Part shown: one piece after another, positions 1 to 11,600 of the stretch
Numbering within the stretch: the stretch's first letter is position 1
Layout of the letters: every line of letters begins with the position of its first letter
Source of the DNA: Blasia pusilla
Taxonomy: Eukaryota > Marchantiophyta > Marchantiopsida > Blasiales
Reading direction: 5' to 3'
DNA: 64,000 nt
NCBI GenBank assembly: GCA_050084515.1
Contig: CM114275.1
Coordinates: 28,396,001 to 28,460,000, forward strand
The notes under the pieces: generated by a model
Seen by the model: the letters and a program-made list of their open reading frames with translations, nothing else
The model's database searches: none
Told to the model about the DNA's origin: nothing
Translations under genes and position numbers: made by a program

Positions 1-2067
1 CTCACCCATTCCGCGCCCTACAGATATGAGCGGTGTTCGGGCATTCATGGGATTGGCGAACTTCTATCGGCGGTACGTCAAGGGATTCAGTTTGATTGTG
101 AAGCCGCTGACCTTGCTGACCAAGGTGGATCACGAGTAGCACTAGGGGGGATGAGCAAGAGCGAGCATTTCAATTCTTAAGGACAAGTTGATGTCCGCGC
201 CCATCTTGAGGAGACCGATCAAGGGGCGTCCTTTCCAATTGCACATAGATTGGATCATGTTGGAGCTTGGAGCGGTGCTCACCCAACATGATGATGAGGG
301 TAGAGAGTCCATGGTGGCTTAAGCTAGTCGCTCGAACAACACTGCAGAGGCAAAGCACAGCTCGTATGAGGGTGAGTACTTGGCTGCGGTGTGGGTTGTC
401 GCGCATTTCAGGTGTTACTTATTTGGCAATCCCTTTACCATCATCACTGATCATCAACCACTGAAGTGGTTGATGGAGTCCAAAAATCTTACAGGGAAGC
501 TTGTGAGATGGGCTTTGTTGTTGCAGGAGTATGATTTTCATGTGGTTCATAGACCTGGGACACTCAACCAGGATGCATATGGGTTGAGTCGTAATCCATG
601 CCCGAGTCAGCGAGATGCAACTAGAGCTTGATGGCATGGAGAGAGTGATGAGGAGTCACTGGCAGGATGGCACGCGTCAACCTATTTAGGCATGTTGGCT
701 ATGGAGAGCCAGAGTGTGGAGACTTTGATGGCGAGGTCTAGTGGAGAGTCCTTGGATCTTGAGGCCTGTGAGGAGACCACAAGTGGCCGAGATATTCATG
801 ATGATGGAGCAGTCTTGGAGTACCTTCGTACTGGCAGCGTTGCGAGCACCGTGGGTGCTAGTGGAGAGCGGGATCGGATCCTACAACAGGGATAATGTTT
901 TGATCATGTTTTGTTCCGTTGGGAGGGGACACATGTTTTGAGGGTTTGGGAGGATGGTAGAGTACGCGTAGTGCCGCATCCTTTGTAGAGAGCACAACTA
1001 GTGCAACATGCCCACGAGGAGTTGGGTCACTTTGGGATGAAGCGGATGTACAGCTTGCTCCAGATTCAACATTGGTGGCGAGGCATGCAGACTGACGTTC
1101 AACAGCTTGTTGCTAGATGCATGGTGTGTGATCGGGTCCGAGCATCGTTCAATGCTCCGACTCCACAGTTGCATCCATTACCAATCATGGGCTTAGGGTA
1201 TGGATGGAGTTTGGATTTTGCAGGACCTTTGCCTTTGACGGAGCCTTGTGTGATCAGGCGCTAATCGACCACCGCACGACTTTGCAAGATCATCCCAAGG
1301 CCTTGGGATTAGCGGAGAGACTTGTGCAGACGGTGAAGAGGGGTTTACGCAAGTATGGCTTGTAGAGAGGTCACCTAGGAGATTGGGACCTCCAGTTTCC
1401 ATGGTTTGCGATGGGATATAGATTCAGCAGGCATGCATCCTTAGTGTCTTTTTCACCGTACTTGCTACTTTATGGCCGAGAGCCAGATTTACCTGCGGCC
1501 ATTCGTCGAGATGCTGGTGAGGTGTTGGACCTTGATGACCCAGATGTATGGATGCAAGCATGTTCTCAAAGGGCTGAGTTGTTTCGGAGAGTGATGCCCA
1601 TGGCATTCGAGAACTTGCCAATTGCGTAGCATCGGGATACGTTGAGGTTTGCAACTATTCGGGTTGGTGGTTATCGACCAACTATCCGGAGGTTTCATCA
1701 GGGAGATTATGTCTTCTTGCAACAGACGGCATCGACGACGTTGGATGTGACTATAGGGCGCATTATCTTGAGAGTGCGTGACATTTTGCCATCCAGTGTT
1801 CTCTTGCTGGAGGGACGCGATGGTATGGTATGGAAGGACCATGTCCGTAATTGTGCGCCATGTCACCTTCCTAACATTGATGGTACACTAGAACCGAGCT
1901 TAATAATAGTTCCTGCAGGCTTGCATTGTATGTTGTGTGGTTCTGCTCGTGGTGCAGCCACGATGCTAGTCTATGATGGATGTTCGAGAGGTTGGCATAT
2001 GGCATGTTTGACGCCACCTCTCACTAAGGTTCCTCGGGGACAATGGATATGTCCTAGATGTACATAG
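1..2067 (+). pseudogene. Ty3/gypsy retrotransposon pol remnant (RT end, RNase H, integrase, C-terminal PHD-like finger)
   Basis: Broken polyprotein read across several frames. The start holds the last part of reverse transcriptase (FMGLANFYRRYVKGFS near 45-95). RNase H follows at about 230-600, with the ITDHQPLKWLM strand, GTLNQDAYGLSR and the SSYEGEYLAAVW helix. An integrase zinc-binding region lies at 1001-1140 (HEELGH ... CMVCDR, an HHCC finger), and the first core Asp is in WSLDFAGPL. About 100 residues of the integrase core appear deleted around 1250-1270. The C-terminal integrase part resumes in LAERLVQTVKRG and runs through 1411-1866. The last 140 codons (1642-2067) end in a PHD-like finger where many gypsy elements carry a chromodomain. 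Stops at about 138, 630, 1364 and 1627, plus frameshifts, show it is dead. The 5' part and LTRs lie outside the window. Confidence 0.9.
1924..2061 (+). other. PHD-finger-like module at the C-terminus of the gypsy polyprotein
   Basis: Residues 95-140 of the last open segment follow the Cys4-His-Cys3 plan of PHD fingers: CMLC, then YDGC, then GWHMAC, LTPPLTKVP and WICPRC. The third zinc ligand (the first Cys of the usual CDGC) is Tyr at 1972-1974. TAT differs from TGT by one G-to-A transition, as expected from decay of a methylated site. PHD fingers read histone H3 tails, so a role in guiding integration is plausible by analogy with gypsy chromodomains, but this is inference. Confidence 0.72.
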
Positions 2068-2490
2068 AGGAGATACTAGGTAGGTTTCAATTCCGACTTT
2101 TTCTGTGACATGGATGACAGGAAGGCGACTAACAATGGGGCCACATGAGCACCCGACCTTTATGCTCTTAGCGCCCTAGAGATGTATGTCGTGGTAAGTA
2201 GGGATAGATGGCTATCTGGAGTTAGAGGGACCTAACCACCAGCTAGGGGGGCGATTGGAGATATTTTGGTACTTCTCACCTCTGTGTTTGTGTTTGTGTT
2301 TGTGTGTGTTCGATGACAGCAATGTATGTTGTGTAGCGATGTGTATGCGCACGACAACTCTCCCAATCCAAATAACTTGATCAGTCACACTTAATATTGA
2401 AACCATTGTTATTTCCTTGGGCATGGATGTTGATGCTTTCCCCTTTCCCTTCCTTGCAATCATGGATGCTCGAGTTGTCCTACGTGCTTG
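2068..2490. other. Gypsy 3' flank, no gene recognised
   Basis: Non-coding sequence downstream of the gypsy stop. A short GT-rich run (tgtgtttgtgtttgtgtttg) lies near 2283-2310. No LTR partner is visible in the window, so I cannot say whether this is 3' LTR. Confidence 0.4.
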
Positions 2491-2499
2491 TCAAGCGGC

Positions 2500-4476
2500 T
2501 GGTCTAGCTGCAAACACAACAACAATATCAGATCCAATATCAAAAATCAACCTGTCATTTGAATTATCCCTAGTCTCTCGAATATTATTCCAATGTCTTG
2601 AATCTTTCACTTTCTTGATACTTTGAATTCTTCTCAACCTATCTTTTGACAATGAAGGATTTCCCACAAGTTGACTTCCTTGAAATGTAACCACTAGAAC
2701 CACCTTCTGAGAGCCCTCTCTCCTATCCTCAATTTGAGATTTCCCCAAATACACGACAAACCTCATTCCCTCGAATATCCAAGTCATCCAATCCATCATC
2801 TAACATCTCCTCATCTCCAGGTAAATGTGGACAGGTATCAATTGTGTTCCACAATGCACTGTCCACCAAGTCATCTTGTTCTCCAAAAGGTCTACTAATC
2901 ACTATAATTGAAGTTGATCTTCCAAGATCACTAGCTCTTAAAGGAGCATTCTCAATTGTAGAATCACTGTCTAATTCGCGATCTTCATCTGGATCAATTT
3001 CCTCATTCCATATGGATATGGCATCTTTTTTCCAAATATGGATCTCTATAATGCAAGACGTGTGCCACCACCTTTTATCTATCTCCCCTGTATGAGGATT
3101 CATCTCCAACTTTGTGCATAGATTTTGTGCCTCCCACGAACCTCGCTTCAAGGCCTCCACCACTAAGGCATTTGTTGCAACACTACTATAATCACCCAGT
3201 TGCGAAGGCACTTGACATGGAAGTAAAGCATGTAAATCATACCAATTATGCTCCACTTATGAGCTCTACCTAGTTTCAAGCCTTCTAAACCAAATTCCAA
3301 ATTTTCCAATCTGTTCAAACCTCATATAGAATCCAGGAGAACTCCAAAATTAAAATTGGGCTCATGACCTGCCATCCCTCCAACTTTGGAAAAGAATGTC
3401 TCACAACAATCAAACCCTGTTAGATGAAGAGGGACAAGGAGCAATGGATACATATCTCGAAAAAGAAAAATTAGTTGAACAACAAAATGACATGACATAT
3501 GCATATCATGGAATGCTTGTATACTAATCATATTCTTCTCACTATATGTATCACTGCGTAATTTCAACCACAACCTCCATAGCCATAGGAATGAAGTGAT
3601 TTTAGAGCTAAGCATGATCTTTGTCCACAAATCATGCTTCACACAATTCTGGGAATAGAAAACATCGATGTAATCTACACATATGGAGATATACACAATA
3701 GTTCCCCATGTCCTCTCTTGTGCTTCATCCCTTCTTGTTTGCAAGTCATACAAACAAGCTTGCACCCCTTGCTAGCAACCCTTTGGGCATAACCCCAATT
3801 TTTCTATCCCTCCTAGTTGGGTCATCATAATTGAGCTTGTGTTTTTGTGGGGATAGAGATGAAAAACCTTCTATACATGTTCCAACAAAGTAAACATCAT
3901 TGGGTGGTTTGCTTGTTCAAACCACCCAATAGATTCAACAATTTCTTCCCACAATGGGGAGGATCTTGATCACCTAACCCACCATGATCCCCATGAGGGA
4001 ATTCATGGACAATGAATCCCCATCCTTCCCAATCCAACTGTATACGGCGTAGCCGTCCATATGGACATTTGCCCATATAATCCTCTAGCATAAGCTTTCA
4101 TCTCCGTGCATCACCATCGGAGGCATGACCTAATACAAGGACTACTTTTTCCCTATAATTTATATCCCATATTTTTTTTCATCTCTTCCCATTGCTTCCT
4201 TACCCATTCTGATGTAAAGTTATTACATGTGTAAGTAGCACAAAGAACTAGTTTATGCAAATTTTCATGCAAGGAATTCACAATAATAACATGACCATAT
4301 ATACCAGTCTTTTGACTCTCAAAAGTTGACATAATCTTCTCATAACCCTCTTCACCCTCCTCGACTAAAACTTCTAATCCCATTGAACATATGTGATCTT
4401 CAATTTGGCCACAAAATCCCACCAGAGTGTCCCACTTGGAGTCCCACCTGCAACAATCAAGGAGAAGCCACATCAA
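2500..4476 (-). pseudogene. Decayed transposase-like gene, superfamily unassigned
   Basis: Coding-like segments follow each other on the minus strand: 4476-4153, 4091-3897, 3765-3322 and 3256-2729, separated by stops and frameshifts. The second holds DQDPPHCGKKLLNLL, similar to the D-P-x-H-x-x-K-K motif of some cut-and-paste transposases. The third holds LTGFDCCETFFSKVGGM, similar to the transposase segment that precedes a C-terminal domain. The fourth holds SQLGDYSSVATNALVVEALKR and an acidic tail. I recognise the style of plant transposon proteins but cannot place the family. No terminal repeats were identified. Confidence 0.5.
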
Positions 4477-4479
4477 TTC

Positions 4480-6243
4480 TGTAAGTTAAGCATCCTGAAC
4501 ATGTCTCATGCATGCTAAAACAAAAAAATATACAAAGAAACTCAATAGCACTAAATTCAAAGTTACCTCATCCGACTTTTAACCCTAGTTTCATCTTTAG
4601 CGAACATCATGGGGGATATCCCCAATGATATTCAATCGTATTTTTGTTGCATTCAAGTTAGGACATGCCATGCCGCACCTGCCAATGCCTGTGCCTTTCC
4701 TGGACAACATCCCTACTGCAACCCCTTACCTTTTCCAACCCGCAACCACTGTTCACGTCTGGCATTCTGGCTTGCACAACTCATACCCTACCCATACGGG
4801 CTCTACGCAAATTTTGTTTTGTTAAAACACAACCCTTCCCAGGCAGGCCAAGAGGTACAAGAAGATGGGCCCGCACACACTTGGTGGAAAAAGGAGTTTA
4901 TCCTTATGCAATCCTTAGCACATCAAGATTGCTTCCATCTATACATGGTCATATCCTTCCTGGATGAGCCTAGTCTTTAATATGGGAACATGCTACTTTT
5001 GCTGCATCTTGGTATGGGGATCAAGGCTCGGAGAGTACTGGCATCCTTTGTAAAGGCTGCGGATAAATTTTGAGATTTTTTGATGTGCTTAAGTCAGGCG
5101 CAGGGACGAAACTGAACCGAAAAAGCGAGTTGCGGGAATTCCGCAAGTCCAAGTCACAATCACCGGCAGTTTTGAGGAAAGCTGCTGGAATTTCCCGACA
5201 CCATAACCAGGTCTCTTCGACACATTTAGGGATTTTCCGATAGGGAGTAGGAGGTACTAAGGAACGACAAGTGTCAAGAGGGTAGTGGATATGGGCCCTT
5301 GGTTCACTGTTCATCTAGCTGTCCCTTCTAGGGTGCGGCTAATCGGATGACTGAGTCGGTTTCGAGACTCAGGAGAGAGGGAGTCGGGGCCAGGGGAGTA
5401 GGCGTCGGGAGGGTTGGGAATCGCTTGCTCATTCTTTTGCTTGGCTCCTGGTTGCTCCTCAAGTCTGCTCCTGAGTTCTCACCAAACCGTGGCTCCTAGC
5501 TGAATTGTTGCTCCTCACCACATCGTTGCTCCTCGATCGCTGAGTCCTTCTGCTCGTCGTTGAGTCTTTGCTGCTCCTTGGGCTGAATCCTTGTTTCTTG
5601 CTCGTCGCTATGACGTTGAGTCCGTGTTGCTTCTCGCTAAATCCTCTCTCGAGCAGTTGCTCCTCACAGAATCTTTGCTGCTTGTCGTTGAATCCTCCGA
5701 GATGGTCTTTTTTGTTAGCTCAACGCTGCTTGGTCTTTGCTGTTAGCTTGAAGCTGTTCGGAATTTGCTGTTAGCTCAACCCTAGTCATCGGCATCTCGA
5801 TGCTGTTGGACTCTGGAGTCATTGCTGCTGCTGCTCGAGTCTGGCGACAGGGACTCAAGGCCACGGGAAGTAGGGGTCAGGGTCAGGGTCCGGGGAGAGT
5901 TGGGGAGTGGGGACTCTATCCTCAATCCTCATTTTCTCAAATTTGGGTTTTCAACTAATGAATCGTGATAACCCTCTTTGTAGTTCCTTGATCTTTGTTT
6001 GATGTTCAGAGTCGCTTGTTCAGGAGTCTTGTTGATTGTCACTTTCATTGGCAGCTTGGATTCTTTGAAGTTGGCTACACTAGTTTGCTCTTTGTTTTGT
6101 GGTTTTTCCTTTTGTATTGTTCCCTCTACCTCAAGGGGGCCTTTCCTTGAATCTTGGGTGTTCATTGGCATACTCGGCCGATTAGACTCTTAACCCTTGA
6201 AATCATCCAAACCTAAACCCTTTACAAAGGGTTTCACAATAGC
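4480..6243. other. Intergenic, no gene; low-complexity TTGCTCCTC-type stretch at 5440-5850
   Basis: Open frames here have no recognisable motif or consistent coding character. Between about 5440 and 5850 the sequence is an imperfect tandem of short units related to ttgctcctc and gttgagtc, which suggests slippage-derived low-complexity DNA. The last 50 bases lead directly into the hAT reading frame. Confidence 0.4.
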
Positions 6244-8515
6244 ATGAACTCTGAGAGTCCCCTGGAGGATATATCAGCCAACAATGCATCTAGGAGTAAG
6301 AGACAAAAATCCCTTACTGATCTAGGGTTTATGAAAGGGACTATCATTGAGGTGACTAAACCAGCAATAGAAACCAACTCATGTGAGGAGATAGATTCTC
6401 CTTCGGATCTTTCCTCTTCAAAGATTGAAGAGAACAAGAGGCTTTGGAAAGAATCTTGGAAATCTTGGATCTTTGATTGGATCCATTTTGAGCCTCACAC
6501 GGGTAGGATATATTGTAAAGTGTGCAAGGACTCGGGAGGGAAATTTGTATTTGCCACATTTGGAGCCATCAATGTGAATATTTTTGCCTTCACATACCAT
6601 GGTAAATCCAAGGAATATAAGAAGTTGTCTTGGGCTTAGTATAGTGGTAGAAAAACTCTAGAGAAAGCTATTGCAAACACCAATAGAAATTGTGCTTTAG
6701 CGGTCCTCAATCTATTTTGAGGAGCATACTTGATGGCCAAAGTATAATATTGCATTTTCCTCATTGGCTAGTCTCTGTTCATTACTCAAATCTGGATCTA
6801 TGATTCTCACAAAATCGATGTATCAAGATGACAAGACATGTGCACATATGATAAATGTATTAGTTTTGTATTTCAAAGATTGCTTCTAGCTAGGGTTAGA
6901 CTCAATCCCTTTTATGGACTAATGGTAGATGAATCCATTGACATGTGGGTAACAGGACACCTGGTTGCCTTTATCACTTACCTTGATGAAGTCAAGTGTG
7001 CACCTCCTTCTTAGGATTGATCAAGGTTGAGAGCAAGGATGCCGAGTCCATTTCAGATTTTTTAGTATCCTTACTTAGGGAATGGGAATTGGATTTTGAG
7101 AAGATGGTTGGTTTTGGGTCTGATGGGGTTAGCACTATGATAGGTACAAGGAATGGGGTAAGTGTCTGTTTGAAGAGGAATGTTAATCCTTACATGACAA
7201 GCGTCCATTGTGTGGCACACCGATCAAACTTAGCTGCTCTTGCTGCAACAAAGAGCCCAGGGTGCAAGGAACTTAGTGATGAGGTGGATAACATTTTGAA
7301 TTCTGTTGCTTTTTATTTCAAGAAGAGTTCAAAGAGGAATTCTGATCTCTCTTCTCTACAAGAAGAGCTAAATGATTATAGGAAAGTCATGAAACGTTAT
7401 CACAAGGTCATATGGCTTAGTAGGTGGCAAGCCGTTCCCTCTTTATGTGATAGTTTTGAATTGGTCATGGTCTACTTCTCTGCTATGAATCCCATGGAAG
7501 ATGATTGGGTAGCTTCACTTCTTCTAAAGAGGTTGAAGTCCTTCAAAAGGATCTACATTTTATACTTTCTGGCTGACATACTTCATTCTATGGCAATGTT
7601 GAGCAAGTTATTTCAGATGAAGTATGTTGATATATCTAGCGTTGCTTCTATTTTTCAGACTGAGATAGCACATGTTAGAATGAATTGTGTACATGAAAGT
7701 GTAGATATGAATGCCTATCTCATATCTCAGTCTAGTGGTTTTCATCTCCTTCCGAAATATGGTCATAGTGATGGATATCTGCAACGCTTGCAATCAGAGA
7801 TAAGGGGTTCTTTCTTTCATTCAATCCAAATGGATAGGGATGTGACAGGAAAGGATTTAGAAGATGTTGTTTTTTTCCAAAGGAATTTTGCTGAGGTCAT
7901 ATGTGTTGCTTTGCAAGAAAGGTTTGAAGACAACAACATCATCGGAGGTTTTAAGATCCTTAATCCATCCCAAATGCCTTCTACCATGTCTAGTTTATGA
8001 GATTAGGGTGTGAGAGACTTGGAAATGCGCAGCTCTTTCTATGAACATGAAAAAACCTTGCATGGTAGGGTCAAAAGGCCTCTTGTAGATGGTGCAACCC
8101 TTAAGAATGAATTCTTGGCCTTCAAGATTGAGGCCATGACAGAATGGAATGAGAAGTCATGCAAGGACTTATGGCATATGGTAAGTGGTAGTTCGAGCCT
8201 CAAGATTAAGTATGCTAATCTTAGCATTTTAGGTGATATAGCTAGAGTCCAATGTGTATCAACAACATCATGTGAGAGAGCTTTTAGCATTCATATTGTC
8301 AGATTAAGATTTAAGTTAAGAAAGAACTTAACCTCTTATCACTTGGAAGCTTTGTTGAGGGTTAATATGGAGGGTCCAACTGAGAATTTTGATGTGGATG
8401 AGGTCCTCATTTCTGCTATGGACACATGAAACCACTCCAAGGAATATAGATTTGTATATGCTAATCCAAAGTTGTACATTGTTCCTCCCGTTGAAGTTGA
8501 AGCTAGTGAGGAAGG
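6244..8515 (+). pseudogene. hAT-family transposase, broken (ZNF862-like N-terminal finger, DDE core, hAT dimerisation domain)
   Basis: Three main segments. At 6244-6639 an acidic N-terminus precedes a TTF/ZNF862-like finger (IYCKVCKDSGGKFVFATFG ... HGKSKEYKKLSWA). The core is first seen at about 6895-7000 (NPFYGLMVDESIDMW, with the first catalytic Asp region) and continues in another frame through 6996-8000, with GFGSDGVSTMIGTRNGV and HCVAHRSNLAALAA. At 8010-8429 comes the C-terminal hAT dimerisation domain (CVSTTSCERAF ... LRKNLTSYHLEALLRV), with weak extension to 8515. Breaks lie at about 6640-6900, 7012, 8000 and 8428. ZNF862-like hAT proteins are DNA cut-and-paste transposases acting in the nucleus. 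Terminal repeats and the 8-bp duplication were not found. Confidence 0.85.
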
Positions 8516-10274
8516 TGAGCTTAACCCTAACCCTCTATGACTTCATTTCATTTTGCAAATGTTTTTAGTAGTTCTTTATTTTCAATAGATTCAAACCCCT
8601 CATACAAAGAGAGTTGATTTTATGAATACTTTTTGTAGTTCTTAGCACCTCCGGCCCCCAACTAGTAGGGGGAACTCTAGTTCAACTCCAGCCAGAGATA
8701 AAAAATGAGGAGGTGAGCTAAGAAGGCTACTGGGGGCTTTTTTTCTTATCATAACAAAATTGGAGGGTAGAAAATGGTGACAGCAACAAACTGGCATGTT
8801 AATTCCATGCCCATAAAAAAACTGATGGCTCAAGTCACATACAAACCTGACAAGAAAAAAAAATCCAGGCAAAAACCTAATAAAGTAAAATTGATATACT
8901 AGAAATTACTGTCCGACCCATGATGGAGATGCTTAGATGAACTTACTTCTCATGAAAAGCATATTTTCAATAAAGTGTGTTCATCTATCTGATACTCTTT
9001 TAAAATGGTGATATAATAGTAAGATCACATGCTAAATTAAAAAAATTATTACTTCTGATCTTTGCGTAGCTTAAATTTTTAATTATACCATAGACACGGG
9101 GCTATTAATTGCAAGGCCTAACTTCGAGCTACTCAAATTTCTGAAAAGCAAAACATCTCCTTTTGTCGCTTTATAAGTTATTATTCCAATAAGTATTTAC
9201 ATGTCACGAAGTCAAAGCGGAGGTATTTGCTTTGTAAGTCGCACAAGAGAAATGATAATACCAGCAAATATCTAAAAACCGAGTGATTTTCCCCATCATG
9301 GACACTTACAACCAATGGAATTCTTCCCCCTTTTCCTGGAATAAGGGATGATACGCTTGACTCGAGTCAAGTCCCCAAGCTATTGGAGAGTATTGATCAA
9401 AAAGAGGTCCCTCTCATTTCACCAATGATGATATATTTTTTCCTAGGGTATGGCAATGGCTGAATTTTATGTATCATTACGCACATTCAAAAAAATGCTA
9501 TGCATGACAAACCAGCTCCACAAGCTACAATCGATCTCTCCACCACATAGATTTGATCTATGCCACCTAATGGTTATCAAAGAAGGAACTTGAAGTTGGC
9601 ACTCGCTTGCAATTGGCAAATAATACTCGTGGGGGTTTCTCCACGTTACACGTTCGTAATCTCCAACGGTGCCAACTTTTGGGTGTTGTCATGCTCTCAT
9701 GGCAGGCCGACTTTCTCGAATAACAAGAGTTCAGCAAGATTCAAACTTCAATCTCCAATGGCTCTTTATTTAAACTTCATTCAAATTATCCTCACTGTAT
9801 AATGGTAAAACCTTATATTTCCTCAAATTATAATCATACAAAGTGAACCTCCGTTTGTGTATAGGCAGTGGAGGTCTCATAAGTTGCTATTTCTCACACC
9901 CTCTCGTTAGGACCGACATAACAGACACACTTGTACTTTCTGTCCCTCGGTAAAAGTAGCACCTGTGCTCCGTCAATTATTTAGACAACATCCATCTTCC
10001 CATCATATGGTCGACGTGAGAAAGGGTGGAAGCCAAGAATAAATAAATGAGAGAAGAAAAGCCTCGAAAAACTTGACTTCACCCATGGCACAATCTGACC
10101 AGAAAATGGTGATCGGACACCCTTACTAAACAGTAAAGGCGGCACAGAGTGGAACAGTAGAGAGTACTAGAGAGCCCCCGTGTAGATGACCCTAAACGCC
10201 ACGCGAAGTCAGGGCCGCTATTAAAAGCAGCGGCAGTTTCCCGATTGATGTTCAATTTTGGAGCGGGAGGGGCG
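8516..10274. other. Intergenic, no gene recognised
   Basis: AT-rich to mixed sequence without a convincing coding region, RNA gene or terminal repeat. Short open frames such as 9560-9802 lack family motifs. Confidence 0.4.
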
Positions 10275-10283
10275 GCACGGAAG
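10275..10283. repeat. Target-site duplication of MITE copy 1, left
   Basis: GCACGGAAG, identical to 10515-10523 on the other side of the element. Confidence 0.85.
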
Positions 10284-10514
10284 CAACGTCCGGGGAGAAC
10301 CGGCGTTACGTGTTGAGCTGGCCGGTAGAATTTGAGAATTGCCGAATCAGGTCGTCAGTTACCGGCCAAAAACCGAGGGCTCAGGGAGGGTGTCCTTCGT
10401 ATTCGTATCCGTATCTGTTTAGCCGGCTGGAATGAAGAAAACTTTGAAAATTGCCGCTCGGGTTTGTAGAGACCGGAAATGTACCGCTTGTCAAGAAAAA
10501 ACTCCCCGGACCCT
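10284..10514. mobile_element. Short Mutator-type MITE, copy 1
   Basis: A 231-bp element that begins CAACGTCCGGGGAG and ends CTCCCCGGACCCT, so its termini share the inverted core GTCCGGGGAG. It is flanked by the perfect 9-bp direct repeat GCACGGAAG at 10275-10283 and 10515-10523. A 9-bp duplication is the hallmark of Mutator-like transposition. It has no coding capacity. Its interior resembles copy 2 at 11380-11591, including the strings aaaaaccgaggg and cagggagggtgtcctt. Confidence 0.85.
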
Positions 10515-10523
10515 GCACGGAAG
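10515..10523. repeat. Target-site duplication of MITE copy 1, right
   Basis: GCACGGAAG, identical to 10275-10283. Confidence 0.85.
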
Positions 10524-11370
10524 TGATCTTCGATCTCATCCGCAGAGGTGAATCGGACGGCTCACAACAGATCGGGATAGCAAATGGATTCCACAAAAAC
10601 CATATCTGCGGAATCGAAGACATTAATTGCGCGTTGCGTTCGGATTTCATGGCGGACGGATCTCAAATGCTCCCTCGCGGACAGCCCTCTGGATTCTGGA
10701 AGGACTCTGAAATCCGGTGGATGAGGTCCATCAGGATCACGGGTTTAAATGCTTTCTTTTCTTTTCTCGTGGTTGGCGAACGCGGAGCTGGCGATCATCT
10801 ACATTAAATAATTTCTCCTAATTATTAACTTGTATAATTGTAATATAATTTATTATGCATGACAAACAGCTTGTCATCAAATGAGCGTCGCGAATTTGAG
10901 CCGGACGGCATGCAGAGGAAAATAAATAAATAAAAATACCGGGGTGAAATAAAATAAAGTACCGGTAAGAACGCCCGTGCCACACGGGTTCTTATTTATA
11001 TTTTTTTATTGTATTTCTTTACGTTATGCACGGATAGATATGCAAGACTCAAGAGTGATAGAGCGACAGTCATCTTCATCCAATCTTTGTTTTTTAATCC
11101 TTCTTTAAAACATCTAGTTTCTCACAGAATTTTCTTCTTCTAAACCCATGCGTTTCAGTGACAGAATAGATTACGAATAACGAGAACATGTACGCAGGCG
11201 TGATGGGAAGAGGGGACGAATCTGGTCGTATCGGGAAAGGGAACGGATGTATGGGCCCTCCGCAGTGGGGTAAAAATCGAGGGACGGGACCCGTCATGAG
11301 CAGGTCGCCATCGCCGTCGCCGCGAGGATCGAACAGTGAATCGGCGAGATCCAAACGGGATACGCCAATC
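10524..11370. other. Spacer between the two MITEs, no gene recognised
   Basis: No coding motif seen. An imperfect hairpin around 10968-10993 (aagaacgcccgtg / cacgggttctt) is the only structure noticed. Confidence 0.35.
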
Positions 11371-11379
11371 GATTGGGGT
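11371..11379. repeat. Target-site duplication of MITE copy 2, left
   Basis: GATTGGGGT, identical to 11592-11600. Confidence 0.86.
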
Positions 11380-11591
11380 CAATGTCCGGGGAGAAGCGGG
11401 GTTCTTTGAGAATTCGAGCTGGCCGGCAGAATTTGAGAATTTCCGATTCAGTTTGTCACTTACCGTCCAAAAACCGAGGGTTCAGGGAGGGTGTCCTTTG
11501 TGTTCAGGAATGACGAAATCTTCAAAATTTGCCGTTCGGTTTTTAGAGACCGGGAATGTACCGGTTGTCACGAAAAAACTCCCCGGACCCT
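11380..11591. mobile_element. Short Mutator-type MITE, copy 2
   Basis: A 212-bp element that begins CAATGTCCGGGGAG and ends CTCCCCGGACCCT, nearly the same termini as copy 1. It is flanked by a different perfect 9-bp repeat, GATTGGGGT, at 11371-11379 and 11592-11600. Two related copies with independent 9-bp duplications show that this is a transposed family, not a local duplication. Copy 2 is about 20 bp shorter than copy 1 because of interior indels. Confidence 0.86.
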
Positions 11592-11600
11592 GATTGGGGT
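11592..11600. repeat. Target-site duplication of MITE copy 2, right
   Basis: GATTGGGGT, identical to 11371-11379. Confidence 0.86.

Noticed and set aside
4609-4980. 123-codon plus-strand open frame
   Set aside because: No recognisable domain, overlapping frames of similar length exist, and codon use looks random.
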